A DNA stretch of 64,000 nucleotides from Embiotoca jacksoni. Lineage: Eukaryota > Chordata > Actinopteri > Embiotocidae. Below are positions 1-12,119 of the stretch, piece by piece (the stretch's first letter is position 1; each line of letters begins with the position of its first letter). The translations under genes were made by a program, and so were the position numbers. The stretch is taken from positions 2,689,001 to 2,753,000 of the forward strand of contig JAKOON010000004.1 in NCBI GenBank assembly GCA_022577435.1. Reading direction: 5' to 3'. The notes under the pieces were generated by a model that was given only the letters and a program-made list of their open reading frames with translations, was not told the origin of the DNA and did no database searches.

Positions 1-534
1 TACAAGTATAATGTTTGTGTGTTAATTGGATTCTCTTGATCTACTTTAAGGACTTATGTGAAAATTGGATGTTTTAGGTGATATCTATGCAGAAATATAA
101 AAACCAATCACAAGGGCTCAAACTGTCAAGCACCACTGTACATGTCATACATTTTGAACACATTTTTTCATATAGGAGAGGTGACCTGAAAAAACCATTC
201 AACCATGAAGGCTCCCATGAGGTTTTCATAATCGGCCTATTCAAAGCCCTTTGGGACCAAGACATCCTGTAATTGATGTCTTTGTCTGGCCTGCCTTTAC
301 ATGACTAATGCCAAGTTTTTAGAAAAAGAACCAATATGTTTAAAGAGCTCTTGTTCTAATATACAGTGTCTGTATCGTGTTATAATAGAATATTATATTT
401 TAAGAAGGTGGAAGGTTTTACTGAATATTATCTCATTTTAGTGGATAGATTTGCCAAAAAATAATTTTAATCAGTCTTAAACTTTCAGCTGCTTTTTAGC
501 ATATAAACTCCTTACTGCTGTATAGCAATCTTTA

Positions 535-538
<4 letters not shown>

Positions 539-564
<26 letters not shown>
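539..564. repeat. (TA)n microsatellite
   Basis: An uninterrupted run of TA dinucleotides, about 13 units, within AT-rich DNA. Confidence 0.95.
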
Positions 565-569
<5 letters not shown>

Positions 570-1152
570 TCATTCACAGGATGACCAAAGTAACATAATT
601 TGTCAATACTACATAATACAAATATAATATAATATATTATGGAATACAGTCACTTCTAGCCATAGATTTGTGCAAACACCTCCCCATAGGTTAAAGAGGC
701 TTCATTTACAATAGCATGTGTGCCATTAAGCACATTTCAACAGTCAGTGAAAAACCTGACTTATAGCAGACTGTAAACACTTGTGAAACTGTTTGAGCAT
801 ACCAAGTGACAGACTGGTCACAGCCCCACTGACCCTGGGAGACTAATCCTTTCACACTGCAATAGAGATGATGCTCCAAGACGCAGCCATGTTCGACCCC
901 TCCAGGTTGTTGCAAGATGACTTTGCTCTGGAGGTCACGTGCCCGACTGTGACAAGATGAGGGTTGTTCACAGAGTCGCTGTTTGCATTTTCTGAGGTTG
1001 AAAGAAATTGTTAGTACATGTTATTTTTGGGATATTGTTCTGTCACCTTGTATAAAAAAAAGAAGTGATGTAACAATAGTAGAATAACAATAGAGGGTTC
1101 CAAACTGATATATATATTTATTGTTAGTAGCTGTCAAAGTCCCATCATGGTT

Positions 1153-1153
<1 letters not shown>

Positions 1154-1209
<56 letters not shown>
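1154..1209. repeat. (GT)n microsatellite
   Basis: About 28 uninterrupted GT units. Open frames crossing it encode only alternating Val/Cys or His/Thr and are artefacts of the repeat. Confidence 0.97.
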
Positions 1210-1210
<1 letters not shown>

Positions 1211-4200
1211 TCTCGCTGACAACCTGACTTGTGAACACAATGCCGTTTTGATAGCTCAAGGTCTGAGACGCCGCCGACCAAAACACATTTTAAATCAGTT
1301 TTATGTTTTTCAAAAGAGTCTGGCATTCAAATGCCTTACATTTGACCCCCTTCTCCCTCCCCAAAAAAAGAAGAAAACTTGATATACTTGTATTTACCGT
1401 GATGAATTGCCCAGCTCAAATATGTTTCAAGATTTTACAAGTTGATTTTTATAGTTTGTTGATATGACGGGAATCAATGGCTGTCTGCAAGTAGGAAAGC
1501 ATTTATCGCTGGCAGTTTATCATATCCAGATCTAGGAACACAAGCGTAAAAGGGAAAGCTGGGATGAGGACAAACACAATTAAAAAAATGTCTTCTTTAC
1601 CCTCCTCCTTTTCTTTTCTTTGTCTCCCCTGAAATGATGCTGTCAGTGCTTTAATCTCGTCAGCTGTCCTAATACTGTTGGAAACAAAAGTAGCTTCAAG
1701 GTCTCCTCGCTGAAGACACTGGCCAAAAGAAAAACAAGAAGTTACTGCAAGGATTATTTAAACAGCAACAACTCTCAGACACATGAGTATTCTTTAAAGC
1801 AGAATCTTATTATCTGATTTTTTCCAATTCATGAGAAAAGCATTCAGTCTATATCTTCCATGCTTTCCAAGCTGTAGCCATTTGTTGCCCTTGAAAAAGT
1901 AGGAAATAAATATTTTTAAATACTTCTGAAGATTTAAGCTTAGACCACAAACAACGGCTGTAATTGTCTTCACTTCTCTGTCCCTTCCTGGTGAGAGACA
2001 AAGGCAGAAGTGCAAATGAGCAGCAGAACAGACAAATTCAATCAACTCTAGATGTGTTCCACATATGAGGGAGTGCTTGATGATCCCCAGGAGGAGCTGG
2101 AGCAAGCTGCAGGGGAAAAGGGACATTAAGGCTGCTCTGTTGCCATCGTTCCCTAATCGGGATGAATGAGAAGAGACTGAATGAAAGGAGGGAGAGATAT
2201 TATGCTATACCTAGAACATCCCAGCAGAGGGCGATCTTCCCTCAGGGAACTGCAGTACACATTCTGTCTGAGTGACAATGATGAAACAGCTCAATGACTG
2301 CTTGATATTTTTGAAGAAACCTATGAAACTCACATATGAATATAAATGCAAGGAGTGCCTTGCATACACAAATCAGCAAAAACAGTTTTAAGCTTTGAAT
2401 AACATGCTCTTATATTTTGTCTGTATTACACAATGTGTTCAATAATATATTCAATTTGCAAACCCATCAAAGACAAAGCAGAAACCAATTCAAAAGCAGA
2501 AGGTACATTTCCATGAGTAAGAAAAAAGTCAATAAACACCTTGACTGTTCCTTACAGATCTGAAAAACTATAAAAGAGAATTCACATTTGGCCACTTTCA
2601 AGTCGGTACCATCCCTGCAGCTACAAATTTCACACTTTTGGGTGTGCAGGAAGCCTGCTTTTGAAGTTCAGATGATTCAGTTTCTCATTTAGCACCATTT
2701 TCTTTGGATTCAAACACAACTCATGGGATAGTGAAATAAATCCCTTATCCGTGTAGGGGAGAAAATTAACATCATGCTTTCAGGTTGATGCTAATAAGAT
2801 CAAACATGTTTAGGGATTAGGGACTCCCTGCCACAGAGCATCACTTTATTAGAGTGAGTGGGATAATGGGAATGATTATCAATTTAGATGGGAACATTAT
2901 GCTTGTTGTATTCCGAGTAATCTACGAGACAAGGTGCTAAAAGTTCACTTATCTGTTCATGTCTCACTGATGACAAGAAATTTATTGAGCTATTAACTTG
3001 CTATAAACAAAAGTAAGTAAACAGAGGATAATCATTAGGCTTAGACATTTTTTTCCCCCCAAATGTGACCAGTATTTCACCAGTTAATAGGAGGCGGCTC
3101 TGGTAGAGTGAATGCTCTCTCAGTAATCCCCGTCTTATTTGCATTTCAATTCTTTTGCTTTTCTGAGCCTGAAAGCTAATCCAACGCAGTCTGAATGTGG
3201 CCTAAGCTTGCATCAACATGTTATCTCACCATAGAGATACTACTGTCTGTCGGCTATGATTCTTTAATTTAGCTTATTGTATAAACAGACAAATCCTAAT
3301 GTCACATATTCTTTAAACAGTGATGCAACAGCTGTAGTAGCACTTGTCGCAGAAAAATCCCTCTGATGGACTTCGAGTGGGCATTTTCAGGTTCCCAAGT
3401 GAATGAATAGGTATGGATTAACCAGTTATATGCAAATGATTTCACGAAGTGCATCTGTATCAGCCTCTCTCAGTGCCACTTCCTTTCTGACCTCTTCAAT
3501 AGTGCGCCTGGATTCCTGCCCTTAAGATTCCAAACACACAGACTGTGCTTAACCAACTGCTCCAGGGACACAAGTTTGCATTCAGCACTTGTCTTAATAG
3601 ACCTTACAAACCTTAAACAAGTTCATGGTTTGCCATTCGGCTCTGCATTTATTAGAGGGGGTGGCTTTTCACCTGAATAATTTTTGTTTTTGTATTTCTA
3701 GTCCCCATAAAAAAGTGAATGTTTGTTACTTCTCTTACTCAAGTTTTAAGGAGAGAAATACGACCATCAAATTTGGGGTGCTCGTATTCTCTTATAGCAC
3801 TTGACATGACAAAGTACCAGGATGCTGCAGATTTCTAATCGGCTTGTTATCTTGTTTCTCAAGAATGATTTCTGTAGTTAGTTCACGCTTTAGCGATTGT
3901 TCCGTGCAAAGATCCATCATGACTGGAAGGATCATTACAGAGAGAAAGTTGAACACAAACAACAAAGATAATATGTAGCTCTGCTAAACGGTTCAAAAGT
4001 TCAACAGAAATAAATATTTGCAAATAAGAATTTCCAGTAATTAAAGAATATGCTGCTGTAATTAAAGATCCCATTGTTCATACAACAGGGAGTATTTTTA
4101 GCGAGCATGTAAAAAAAAAAATGAAGCTACAGGGGAAAACAGTACAGTGTTTACATGCTACTTAACATCGTGCCTTCTGCCCTCTGCGAGATCGGTTCAA

Positions 4201-7200
4201 GATGACTCTTGTGCAAACAACAGTGTTGCATAACCACACTGCTGTTTGTCTACACTCTTCATTTGGTCAGACAGATCATCGCAGCTCAGAGCAGGATTGA
4301 TGTAAGACAGTGGAACTGTACACAGAACAGCCACTGTAATACAGTTCCACCATGCAGTTTGCAAACAGGCCATGCAAATATAAAACTCCACAATCATGCA
4401 AATTATGGCTGGCATATTTAAGCACCGAGAGTGATTAAAGTTATAATATCCAAATTTAATAAGCCATTTGAAATCTTTTGATATTATGACACTTTTTCTG
4501 CTAAAACACAGAGTTTTATTTAGCTACCATCACGCAAGGAATATAAATGAAATAATGCACATATATTTTTGACATGTGACATAAACATTCCTTTAAAATG
4601 CACTTGCTGTTCAACCACAAACTACAAATATTGAAATCTTACAGCTTACAAACCTGCATTAATTGATTTTAAGGGCAATGAATAAATGCTCTTTTATGTT
4701 CACCAGCTTGTTACCGACTGTGTCAACACTATCTGCCATTTGGCACAACAGAAGTAGTGCACATCTGCTTGCTGTGGCTGAAAGCAAGGGTCAGGGGAGC
4801 AGTGAGTGAGTTGAAAGATGCTTCAATTTCTATCAAACTGAGGAGAACTGCAGAGTTCCCTGGTAATAATCTTGTTTTTTTCACTAGTGACATCGTTCAG
4901 ATTAAATATTTTCATTGTTAAGATAACATATGGACTACTGCGTTTGTGAAATGTCAATGCAATTATTTATTTGGATCATCAAATTCAGTTGATTCACTTT
5001 ACTAACAAAATGCAAAAAAAAGAGAAAAGGAAATACAAGTTTGGCCCCTGAGAGGCCGGCATTTAATAAAGCTCCTAAAAGGGGCTGGTCGTATACCCCA
5101 CTGCTACCTTAACCCTTACTGGGGATCCAAGAAGAATGATGATCACAGGTCACTGTAACCGAAATTGTCAAAAGAAATATTCAAAAGGCAACACGATAAC
5201 TTAACCAACAGGCTATAGTCTGGTCTCAGCACCAGTAGATATGGAGACTGTTACCTGCCTGCAGCGGGTCAGAATAGAGAAGTGACTGAACCAAAACAGA
5301 ACAAAACAAAACAATCACCAAAAAAACAGCAGGAGTTAGTCCGCCCTCACAAGACAATCCTCCGAGGTTTTTATGTCCACAGGCCATGCGAGGCTGGATG
5401 GACTAACTAAAGCAAACACATGTTAAACAGAACCAAAAACAAAGAACAGCAGGAAACAGTTAAAAACACTCAGTTAGCATTTGATGATACAATTCAAACA
5501 CAAAGCAAAATTCAACCAAAAGCATCATTGTGGTTTTACAATTAAGCTAAATGGTAACAATAATTCTGTTTAGCTATCTGCAACGTCGGCACATTTCCTC
5601 AGAAATAGCAGATTTACTTCTTTAAGCAAGCTCCTTATAAGATGTTGTGTGGCCACACTGCAATGTCTAAAAAAAAAAAAATACAAGTAAGAAAAGGAGC
5701 ACCTGCATCAAATTTTCAATTAAAACAACCCACTCCTAAAACATCAAACATTACATTTCTTACCAGAACTCACCCCAGAGTGAGGCCTGCATTTTCTCTG
5801 GCATCCTACAGAGAAGTACTGACACACCGAGCTCTCTCTGTCAGCTCCTCTCCCAATCACTGAGCAGGAAACAGGGAAGCACCAGGTGTCTCTGATTACA
5901 CAAGCAAAGACATCATTTAGTATCTCCATGTATCTTTCAACACTGACAGTTGTAATAAATACACAACAATAACTACAATACCTTGTAACCCTATTTTTAA
6001 AAGCTGCAGATGGATAAATTGATAGATTTACTCTGAACATGGATATTGTATACCTTAAAGAATATGAATGATTAGAGCTTAAAAACCTTCAACCACCGCT
6101 GAGTCACGGCAATGAAACTTTAGTCTGACAGCCGACAGGTTTCAGGATGGAGTTGCAATTTGGGCATGGATCAATGGCATCCTTATTTTTAGACACAGCA
6201 GACGCTCAGTGCGCCAGGATCACATACACACATATACAAAGCACTTGTAGGCTTTGATCTTTATTTGTTAGAGCACCTGAAGAACACAGGGCCATGATGC
6301 TCTTTGAAACATGTTCATTAAACACCACACTGGCAGTTTATCAATAATACTCAATGTACAGACAATAATCTGTTTCCCAGCTTGGCCCTATAATAAGGAA
6401 AAAAATATGAAAGATGTCTTAACATAAAAAAGTCAACTTTGAATTGACATATTATGGTAATTTATCATATAATTTGAGTGAAGTTAGTTGCTGCTATATA
6501 AAGGACACATGAGCCACAAGTGTATTTTTCACATTTCTAGCTGAAACTCTTGAGCTTTGTTAATATTTGAATGTGAAGCTATTTAAAAAATGACAGCACT
6601 GCAGCACTGTCACCTTTCCATGTTTATTCTAGTTTAGTTGGTTATTATAAAAATGCTACAAACAAATATGTATAATACATAACATGTTTCAATACCTCTT
6701 AATAACTGGCCAATGTATTTATCTCTATATAACTGATATTACAGATTTCTGTCAAATGAAGAGACAGTATATCAAACAGTTATTCCCATTTTATTTTCAT
6801 GAGTTGCTGTCATGGTTATACATAGTTTCAGAAATGCTAAAGGCACTCTGTCCCTGATTTATAGTGGGCGCACACAGCATTAAAACAGAAAACTGAAAGC
6901 CTCTTGTCTTCCTGATTATGTTTATTCAACAAACAGACATATACATAATGAGACTGTACCTAATGTTGGCAGATGAAATTAGACTACATGATGTGCAGCT
7001 CCTCCGTCAACCAAAATTAAAATGAATGTATGTCATGTATGACTGTCACTTCTAGTGCCATCACGAATGGCACAAAGAGGTGATGCAATATTACAACATC
7101 AGGAACTGGAGCAAACACCAAACTGTGAAAGTTTATGAAAGATTTAAAACCACTTCCCTGTTCTCAGCTTCAGTGGATCAGCTTTGGTCTTCAAGTTGTA

Positions 7201-7779
7201 CAGTATTTACAGTAAGATTGAATTACAATACAGCAGTGATCAAAATCTGCCTAATGAAATGAAGAGGTGTATTAATCCCTGAGTGGCGCCACAGATTAAT
7301 GTGCTGCTTAAATTAAACCTGTCTGCACACTTTTAAGAAATCATCTGCTTAATGGGACTTAAAATTTTAGCGTATGTAATTGCATCGTAGTGACCCAAGT
7401 AGACAAATTCAAAGAGTGTTAACAATTGCATACTGATTAATTACATTATCTCGGACACTGAAGGATCAGGTATTGAGGGGTAATTACAGTAACAAACACA
7501 CACTCACGCACACGTCTGAAAACGCCACACTCAGTGCTGTTGGTAAATGAATTCTGTCCTCACCACATTATCTCATCAAGAAGCATACTGGGGAAGACAG
7601 CTGATGAAAGAGCTGGTGAAATCCAAAATCTTTCCAGTGTTCCAACTTCTATTTATAAATAAGAGATGAATTTCTCAGTGCATTCACATCGCCTTGACAT
7701 CGCAAAACATTGTGCTCTGCTGCACATCATTGAAGAGCATTTCTATGTCATGACCTTGGTGATGTGAAAAAAAAACAAA

Positions 7780-7805
7780 GGGTGGGGGCGGGAGGGGGGG
7801 GGGGG
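7780..7805. repeat. G-rich simple tract
   Basis: A short G-rich tract ending in a run of about 12 G. It could form a G-quadruplex on the plus strand and is a likely place for sequencing slippage. Confidence 0.8.
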
Positions 7806-8984
7806 TGAATGCTGACAGTGTATTGTAACGTCTGTGGTATCGGTTAACAGAGCAGACTGGGTTAAATCAGTAAAATCAGGAATAGTTCCTCTATGTCTTA
7901 CACACCAACCTTATGACCACCTGGTAGAATAATGACAAATGGACATTTTGACAGAAGTGATGTGCAAGAAGGAAACTTTCTGTGCAACAGCAGATACTAA
8001 ATTCTTGCTGTCACACAGAAAATAGCATTTGAAATGTGTGTTCATTTATCAAAATAACAAAGTGGGCTGTAAATAAGAGGCATTGCTAAAAGGGAGAGAT
8101 CAAGTGCCAGGGCATAACAACAAGTATGAAAACATCACATTCAAAAGAGAGTCTGAAAAATTATGTTCCCTTGAAACTGCTTTTCCAACACAGTCTTGAG
8201 TTGCACAGCAATATTTTCTGTGAGAATGAAGGCTGTTATTTATTGTTTTCTTCACTCCCCCATGCGGGCTTAAAGCAGGTTGATGTTAAAGCCACATATT
8301 TAATGGATTTGACTGTATGGAAAGCCAAAGTGGTTGACCTCATTCTTGACAACTGATGCATTATGGGACCCTCTGATCAGAAGGAGCTTTTAATAATTTC
8401 TGTCTTTGTGGCTGAATACTTATCAACATATCTTGCCGCTGATTAGGCTCCATTCCTGCTTTAATCCCGACAAATTAATTATACAGGAGATGTCAGACTT
8501 CCAAGGACACTCTAATTCCAAGTGTGGTAAATCCAAGAGTGAATATTTGATATTGGCATCGTCCTATACCATACAAATTCCAGAGAGAGGCAGATATATG
8601 CAAAGTAAATTTGACGTGTACACACGTGCATGAATACATGTTACAAAATGTATCATCTGAACCATATACTGTACTGTGTACAGCTTAATGATAATATTTT
8701 TGCAAAAATTTCACACACCTCCCCTGCATGTGTGCCAATTTTATTTTGTTCAATATTAAGTAATATCCTATGGAAAATTTTTAAAAAAAAATAGATTTTG
8801 TATCGATATTGCAACACTATTGATGACAATTGGTGCTTTCACAAGGACAATGAATGACAATTAATTTTTTAATAAATAATTTTCAGTAATGTGGATATAA
8901 TGGCTAAGTTGGTAAAGGCAAACAATAGATCAGCCTGGTAGGTTCAAAATATGAATTCACTTAATTGTAACGCAGCCTTTAAAC

Positions 8985-9085
8985 CCAGGAAAAGACAACA
9001 ATTATCACGATATTAAAATATCAAAAATCTAAGACAATATCTAGTCTCATACCACAATATTTATATATTGCCCAGCCCTGTTATA
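8985..9085. mobile_element. Dispersed repeat fragment, possible hAT-type MITE
   Basis: The stretch holds several ATATCG/CGATAT-like words and ends with TTGCCCAGCCCTG. Read on the other strand, this is the CAGGGCTGGGCAA start familiar from very abundant non-autonomous hAT-like elements in fish genomes. A related TATCGATATTGC word lies at about 8800, so the copy may begin further left. No transposase frame is present. The family assignment is from memory of the consensus, so it is tentative. Confidence 0.5.
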
Positions 9086-9089
9086 TCAT

Positions 9090-11240
9090 ATAGTCTTTAG
9101 GCCGCCTATAATTTGCACTGTGGTTTCAGTGTATGTATCAGGAATTACCATTGAAGTGGTTCCTACAAGTGCTTCAATGAAAGAAAACAAGACTCAGAGG
9201 ACAAAAGGTGAAACTTAGAGATCTGTATTTTTGTAAATAGTTGATAGTTGCAGGATACAGTGTTGGGAAACATAACGGAAATCTGCAGAAAAAAATGGCA
9301 TAAAAACCTGGCTCCTAATAAAAATCCAAAAAGGGGACGTCAATCAACGCTTGATATTACAGCCTGTACAGTGAAGTAGAGGACATATAAATCCCTGCAG
9401 TGTGGGTGCAGCTGGCCTCCTGGCATCCCTCTAACATTTGAGCAACTCTCTTTTGCATTGCATTGTTTGTTAATAAGCAAAACTTTAATATGCATTTTGC
9501 ATGACACAGGAAAAGCAGGCTCATGGGCTATAATATAATGAATGGCTGTTCTTCCCTTTTTATTCTTTAATTAGACAGAAAGAGGCTGTTCTCATGCAAT
9601 TTGCAGTACCCTGCAGGTACTCAGCCTTTACAAAAAATACTTGGAGCATAATTTATTTCCAGTTTCCACCCAAATTGCTGCTCCCTTGTTTTGCATAGAT
9701 TTGCTTTGTTCCATACCTGTGTTTATATTTGAGTAGGGACCCAATATTAGTACCTGAACTATAAAACCAAATTAGCCTGTAAGCTGCTGGATGCACAAAA
9801 CCTGCTGCTGCCATCTGCAATCACCACAGCAGGTGCTGTATGTGCAAGAGATTACCTTGATTAATATATAATACATTTCTGTCCTAATAATAAGATTTTA
9901 GTGACTGACCATAAAAGAAGAGGTATAAGTTGCCATAGCAACCAACCTTTTCCCCCTTGACTATATTTTCCTGTGAGTGAATGTTGCTTTGATCTGCTAG
10001 CCTTTGGCGAGGTAAGTAGTTTAACTGTGCCTTAACCAGTGGGAGACTTTTCCCTGTGGGAGAAAGAACCCATCAAAACTGCAATCAACACTCTGATTAA
10101 CGAGGCAGAATTTGCTTTTAAGCTGTTCACATGAGGTCTACACCATTACACTGAACAACATTTACAGGATTGGACACCATCAAAAGGACATCTGTCTCCT
10201 GGCTTTCCTTTTTTTATTGCACGATTTCTGTGGTGAAGTCTGAACTTTTAAATGAAAATATGCTATAAATATGCAGGTACAGCTCCTCACAAAGTCAGGT
10301 ATTTTCAAAAATGCAGGATATGTGATAAATATTTAACAGACATTGTGAAACTTAAAATAGCATCTTTGAATAATTCAGTTTACATTCTTATGTTTTTTTT
10401 TTTTTTTATTGTAAACCAGTGTGGAGATTGATTTGTTATCACACATTGTTCAGAGATTTTTTTTATTGATGTTAACATCGATTTAGGTTAATTTGCTATG
10501 CAGAGAAACAACATTTGGTCTGAACATAAAAGAGCTCTGAAGGGCTTTCTTTCAAAGAGCTCAGCTGCAGCAGGTGGCTCTGCTGTTCTGATGTGGATGC
10601 ATTTCTTTTCTTTTTTTTCACGTCTTTCAGAAGCGCGATCACTTTCTTTACACCTGAGTGTGTCGCCGCAAGAATGCACTGTATTTTCAAGGGTCCTCTT
10701 AAAGTAGCACGTCTGTGCTTGTGGTGGTGGGCTGACATTGTTCTGGGACAGTAAACACATCTGTACACCTGCAAGTAAGCTGCCTTTCAGTCACGACAAA
10801 GAAAGTCTTTTTTACGAGTACGTACACACACATTAAGCCATCGCTTGACGAAATAGACTAACTTCATATGTACTGTATGGTCCATCAGTCACAAGGTTTC
10901 AATAAGCCCACATGTCTTAATCTAAATATATTCTTAGGGGATATGTAGTGTCAGGCTTGCAGGCACCTCACTTGCTGTCGCTGATGCTGCAGTAGCAGAT
11001 ACAGCTGTGTTCCAGGATTCATCAGGGATTGACAGTGTTTTCTTTGCCTGCGTTTTGAACCATTTTAGTGCTATCCTCAGCTATATGACAGTTTAGTTTT
11101 TGGTAATAGCCCGAGACTTTTTTTTGTGTGCATGTTTTCCAGCATTTGTTCCAGTATTATATTCTTTCTTTCTTCTTTTGTTTTGTTTTGTTTTTCTGAC
11201 ATATTTAAAGAGGTTTGAAAGCAATGCCTGATCGAACAAG
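9090..11240. other. Gene-free intergenic DNA
   Basis: No supportable gene. The sequence is AT-rich and mostly unique-looking, with poly-T near 10395 and 10460. The overlapping open frames at 10488-10774 share no recognisable domain and occur on both strands over the same bases, which is typical of chance frames. Confidence 0.55.
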
Positions 11241-11254
11241 ATTAAGAGTCTGCA

Positions 11255-11575
11255 GCCATGCTAGCGGCTCTGGAAGGCCTTGTTTTGCAGTAAATAGCAT
11301 GTCAACATGCTCACGAAGACAATGTGATGACATTTAGCAACTATATTTATCATGCTCACATCATAGTTTAGCATTAACACTTGTTAATTTGCATCAAACA
11401 AAAAATGTAACAGAAGCTACAGCTGATTGAAAATTTGACATGATGGTGGCGCTAAAGGAAAAGTTAGGTTGTTTCACCAAAGTCGTTAAAATTAGTGTTG
11501 GACTTGGAACCAAATTTAATGGCAGTCCATCCAACAGCTGTTAAAACATTTGACTCGAAGTGACAAATGACAGCT
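11255..11575. mobile_element. Dispersed percomorph repeat, left part
   Basis: Starts with CTGCAGCCATGCTAGCGGCT and continues through a 'catgctcac' block, a GATGGTGGCGCTA block with a CACCAAAGTC word, and a 'ggcagtccatccaacagctg' block, in that order. This order matches a repeat I know to be common in percomorph fish. It has no coding capacity. Related words reappear near 12020-12115, suggesting the copy has been split. Confidence 0.6.
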
Positions 11576-12019
11576 TTAAAGTAATAATGTCAACGATTTA
11601 CAAAATACATCTCTGTTAAGTCCCTCTCTATCGATGAGTGAGGTGACACACAGTGATCCACTGATGGAAGCTCTGGCATTTGCGGTATTACCAGCTGGGT
11701 GTCTGTGGCGACACTCCCAGGAAAAATCAGCAGCAGTGCACAGTTAGCGATGCCTTTTCCATCACCCAGCTGTGGTTGTTCAGCCAATGCAACAGGCTCG
11801 CTCGTCAACTGCCAGCTGACTGACGAAACACTGGCAGCGCTGTTTGGATACTTCGGAAGTGAAGTTCAAAATCACAGCTGCAATTACTGCTTATCGCCAT
11901 AGATGCTGTCAAACAGAACAAAGCAGAGACCTTCCAGATGGTTAATCCTGGTGCAACAGGAAAACTTAGAAACACTGAAAATGATTCGTCTCCTGCAGAC
12001 ATTTAACGCTCCAACAATA

Positions 12020-12115
12020 CATGACAATCCACCCCGACAGTTGTTGAGATAGTTCAGTCAGGAGCAAAGCGCTGGACTGAAAGACAGATGGTTTGACTGA
12101 CATTACCATCAACAG
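12020..12115. mobile_element. Dispersed percomorph repeat, displaced right part
   Basis: Contains AGTTGTTGAGATAGTTCAGT followed by a 'ggactgaaagacagatggtttgactgacattaccatc'-type tail, which in the family normally follows directly after the 'gtccatccaacagctg' block seen at about 11525-11545. Roughly 450 bases of other sequence lie between the two parts. Confidence 0.5.
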
Positions 12116-12119
12116 AGTC

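Larger units (their letters stand above)
1..8780. other. Gene-free intergenic DNA
   Basis: No open frame here has recognisable protein content; all are short and lie in AT-rich DNA. Contents are simple repeats (listed separately) and single-copy-looking AT-rich sequence. Two stretches, 2690-3080 and 7260-7470, are repeat-free and rich in homeodomain-like TAATTA/ATTAAT words, and are treated as possible regulatory DNA in the findings. 5040-5900 has a slightly different, A-rich texture and may be old transposon sequence, but I could not identify a family. Confidence 0.6.

Noticed and set aside
1021..1382. Open frames over the GT repeat at 1.15 kb
   Set aside because: Repeat translations (His-Thr or Cys-Val) with no family resemblance; the same applies to 16359-16787 and 56324-56685.
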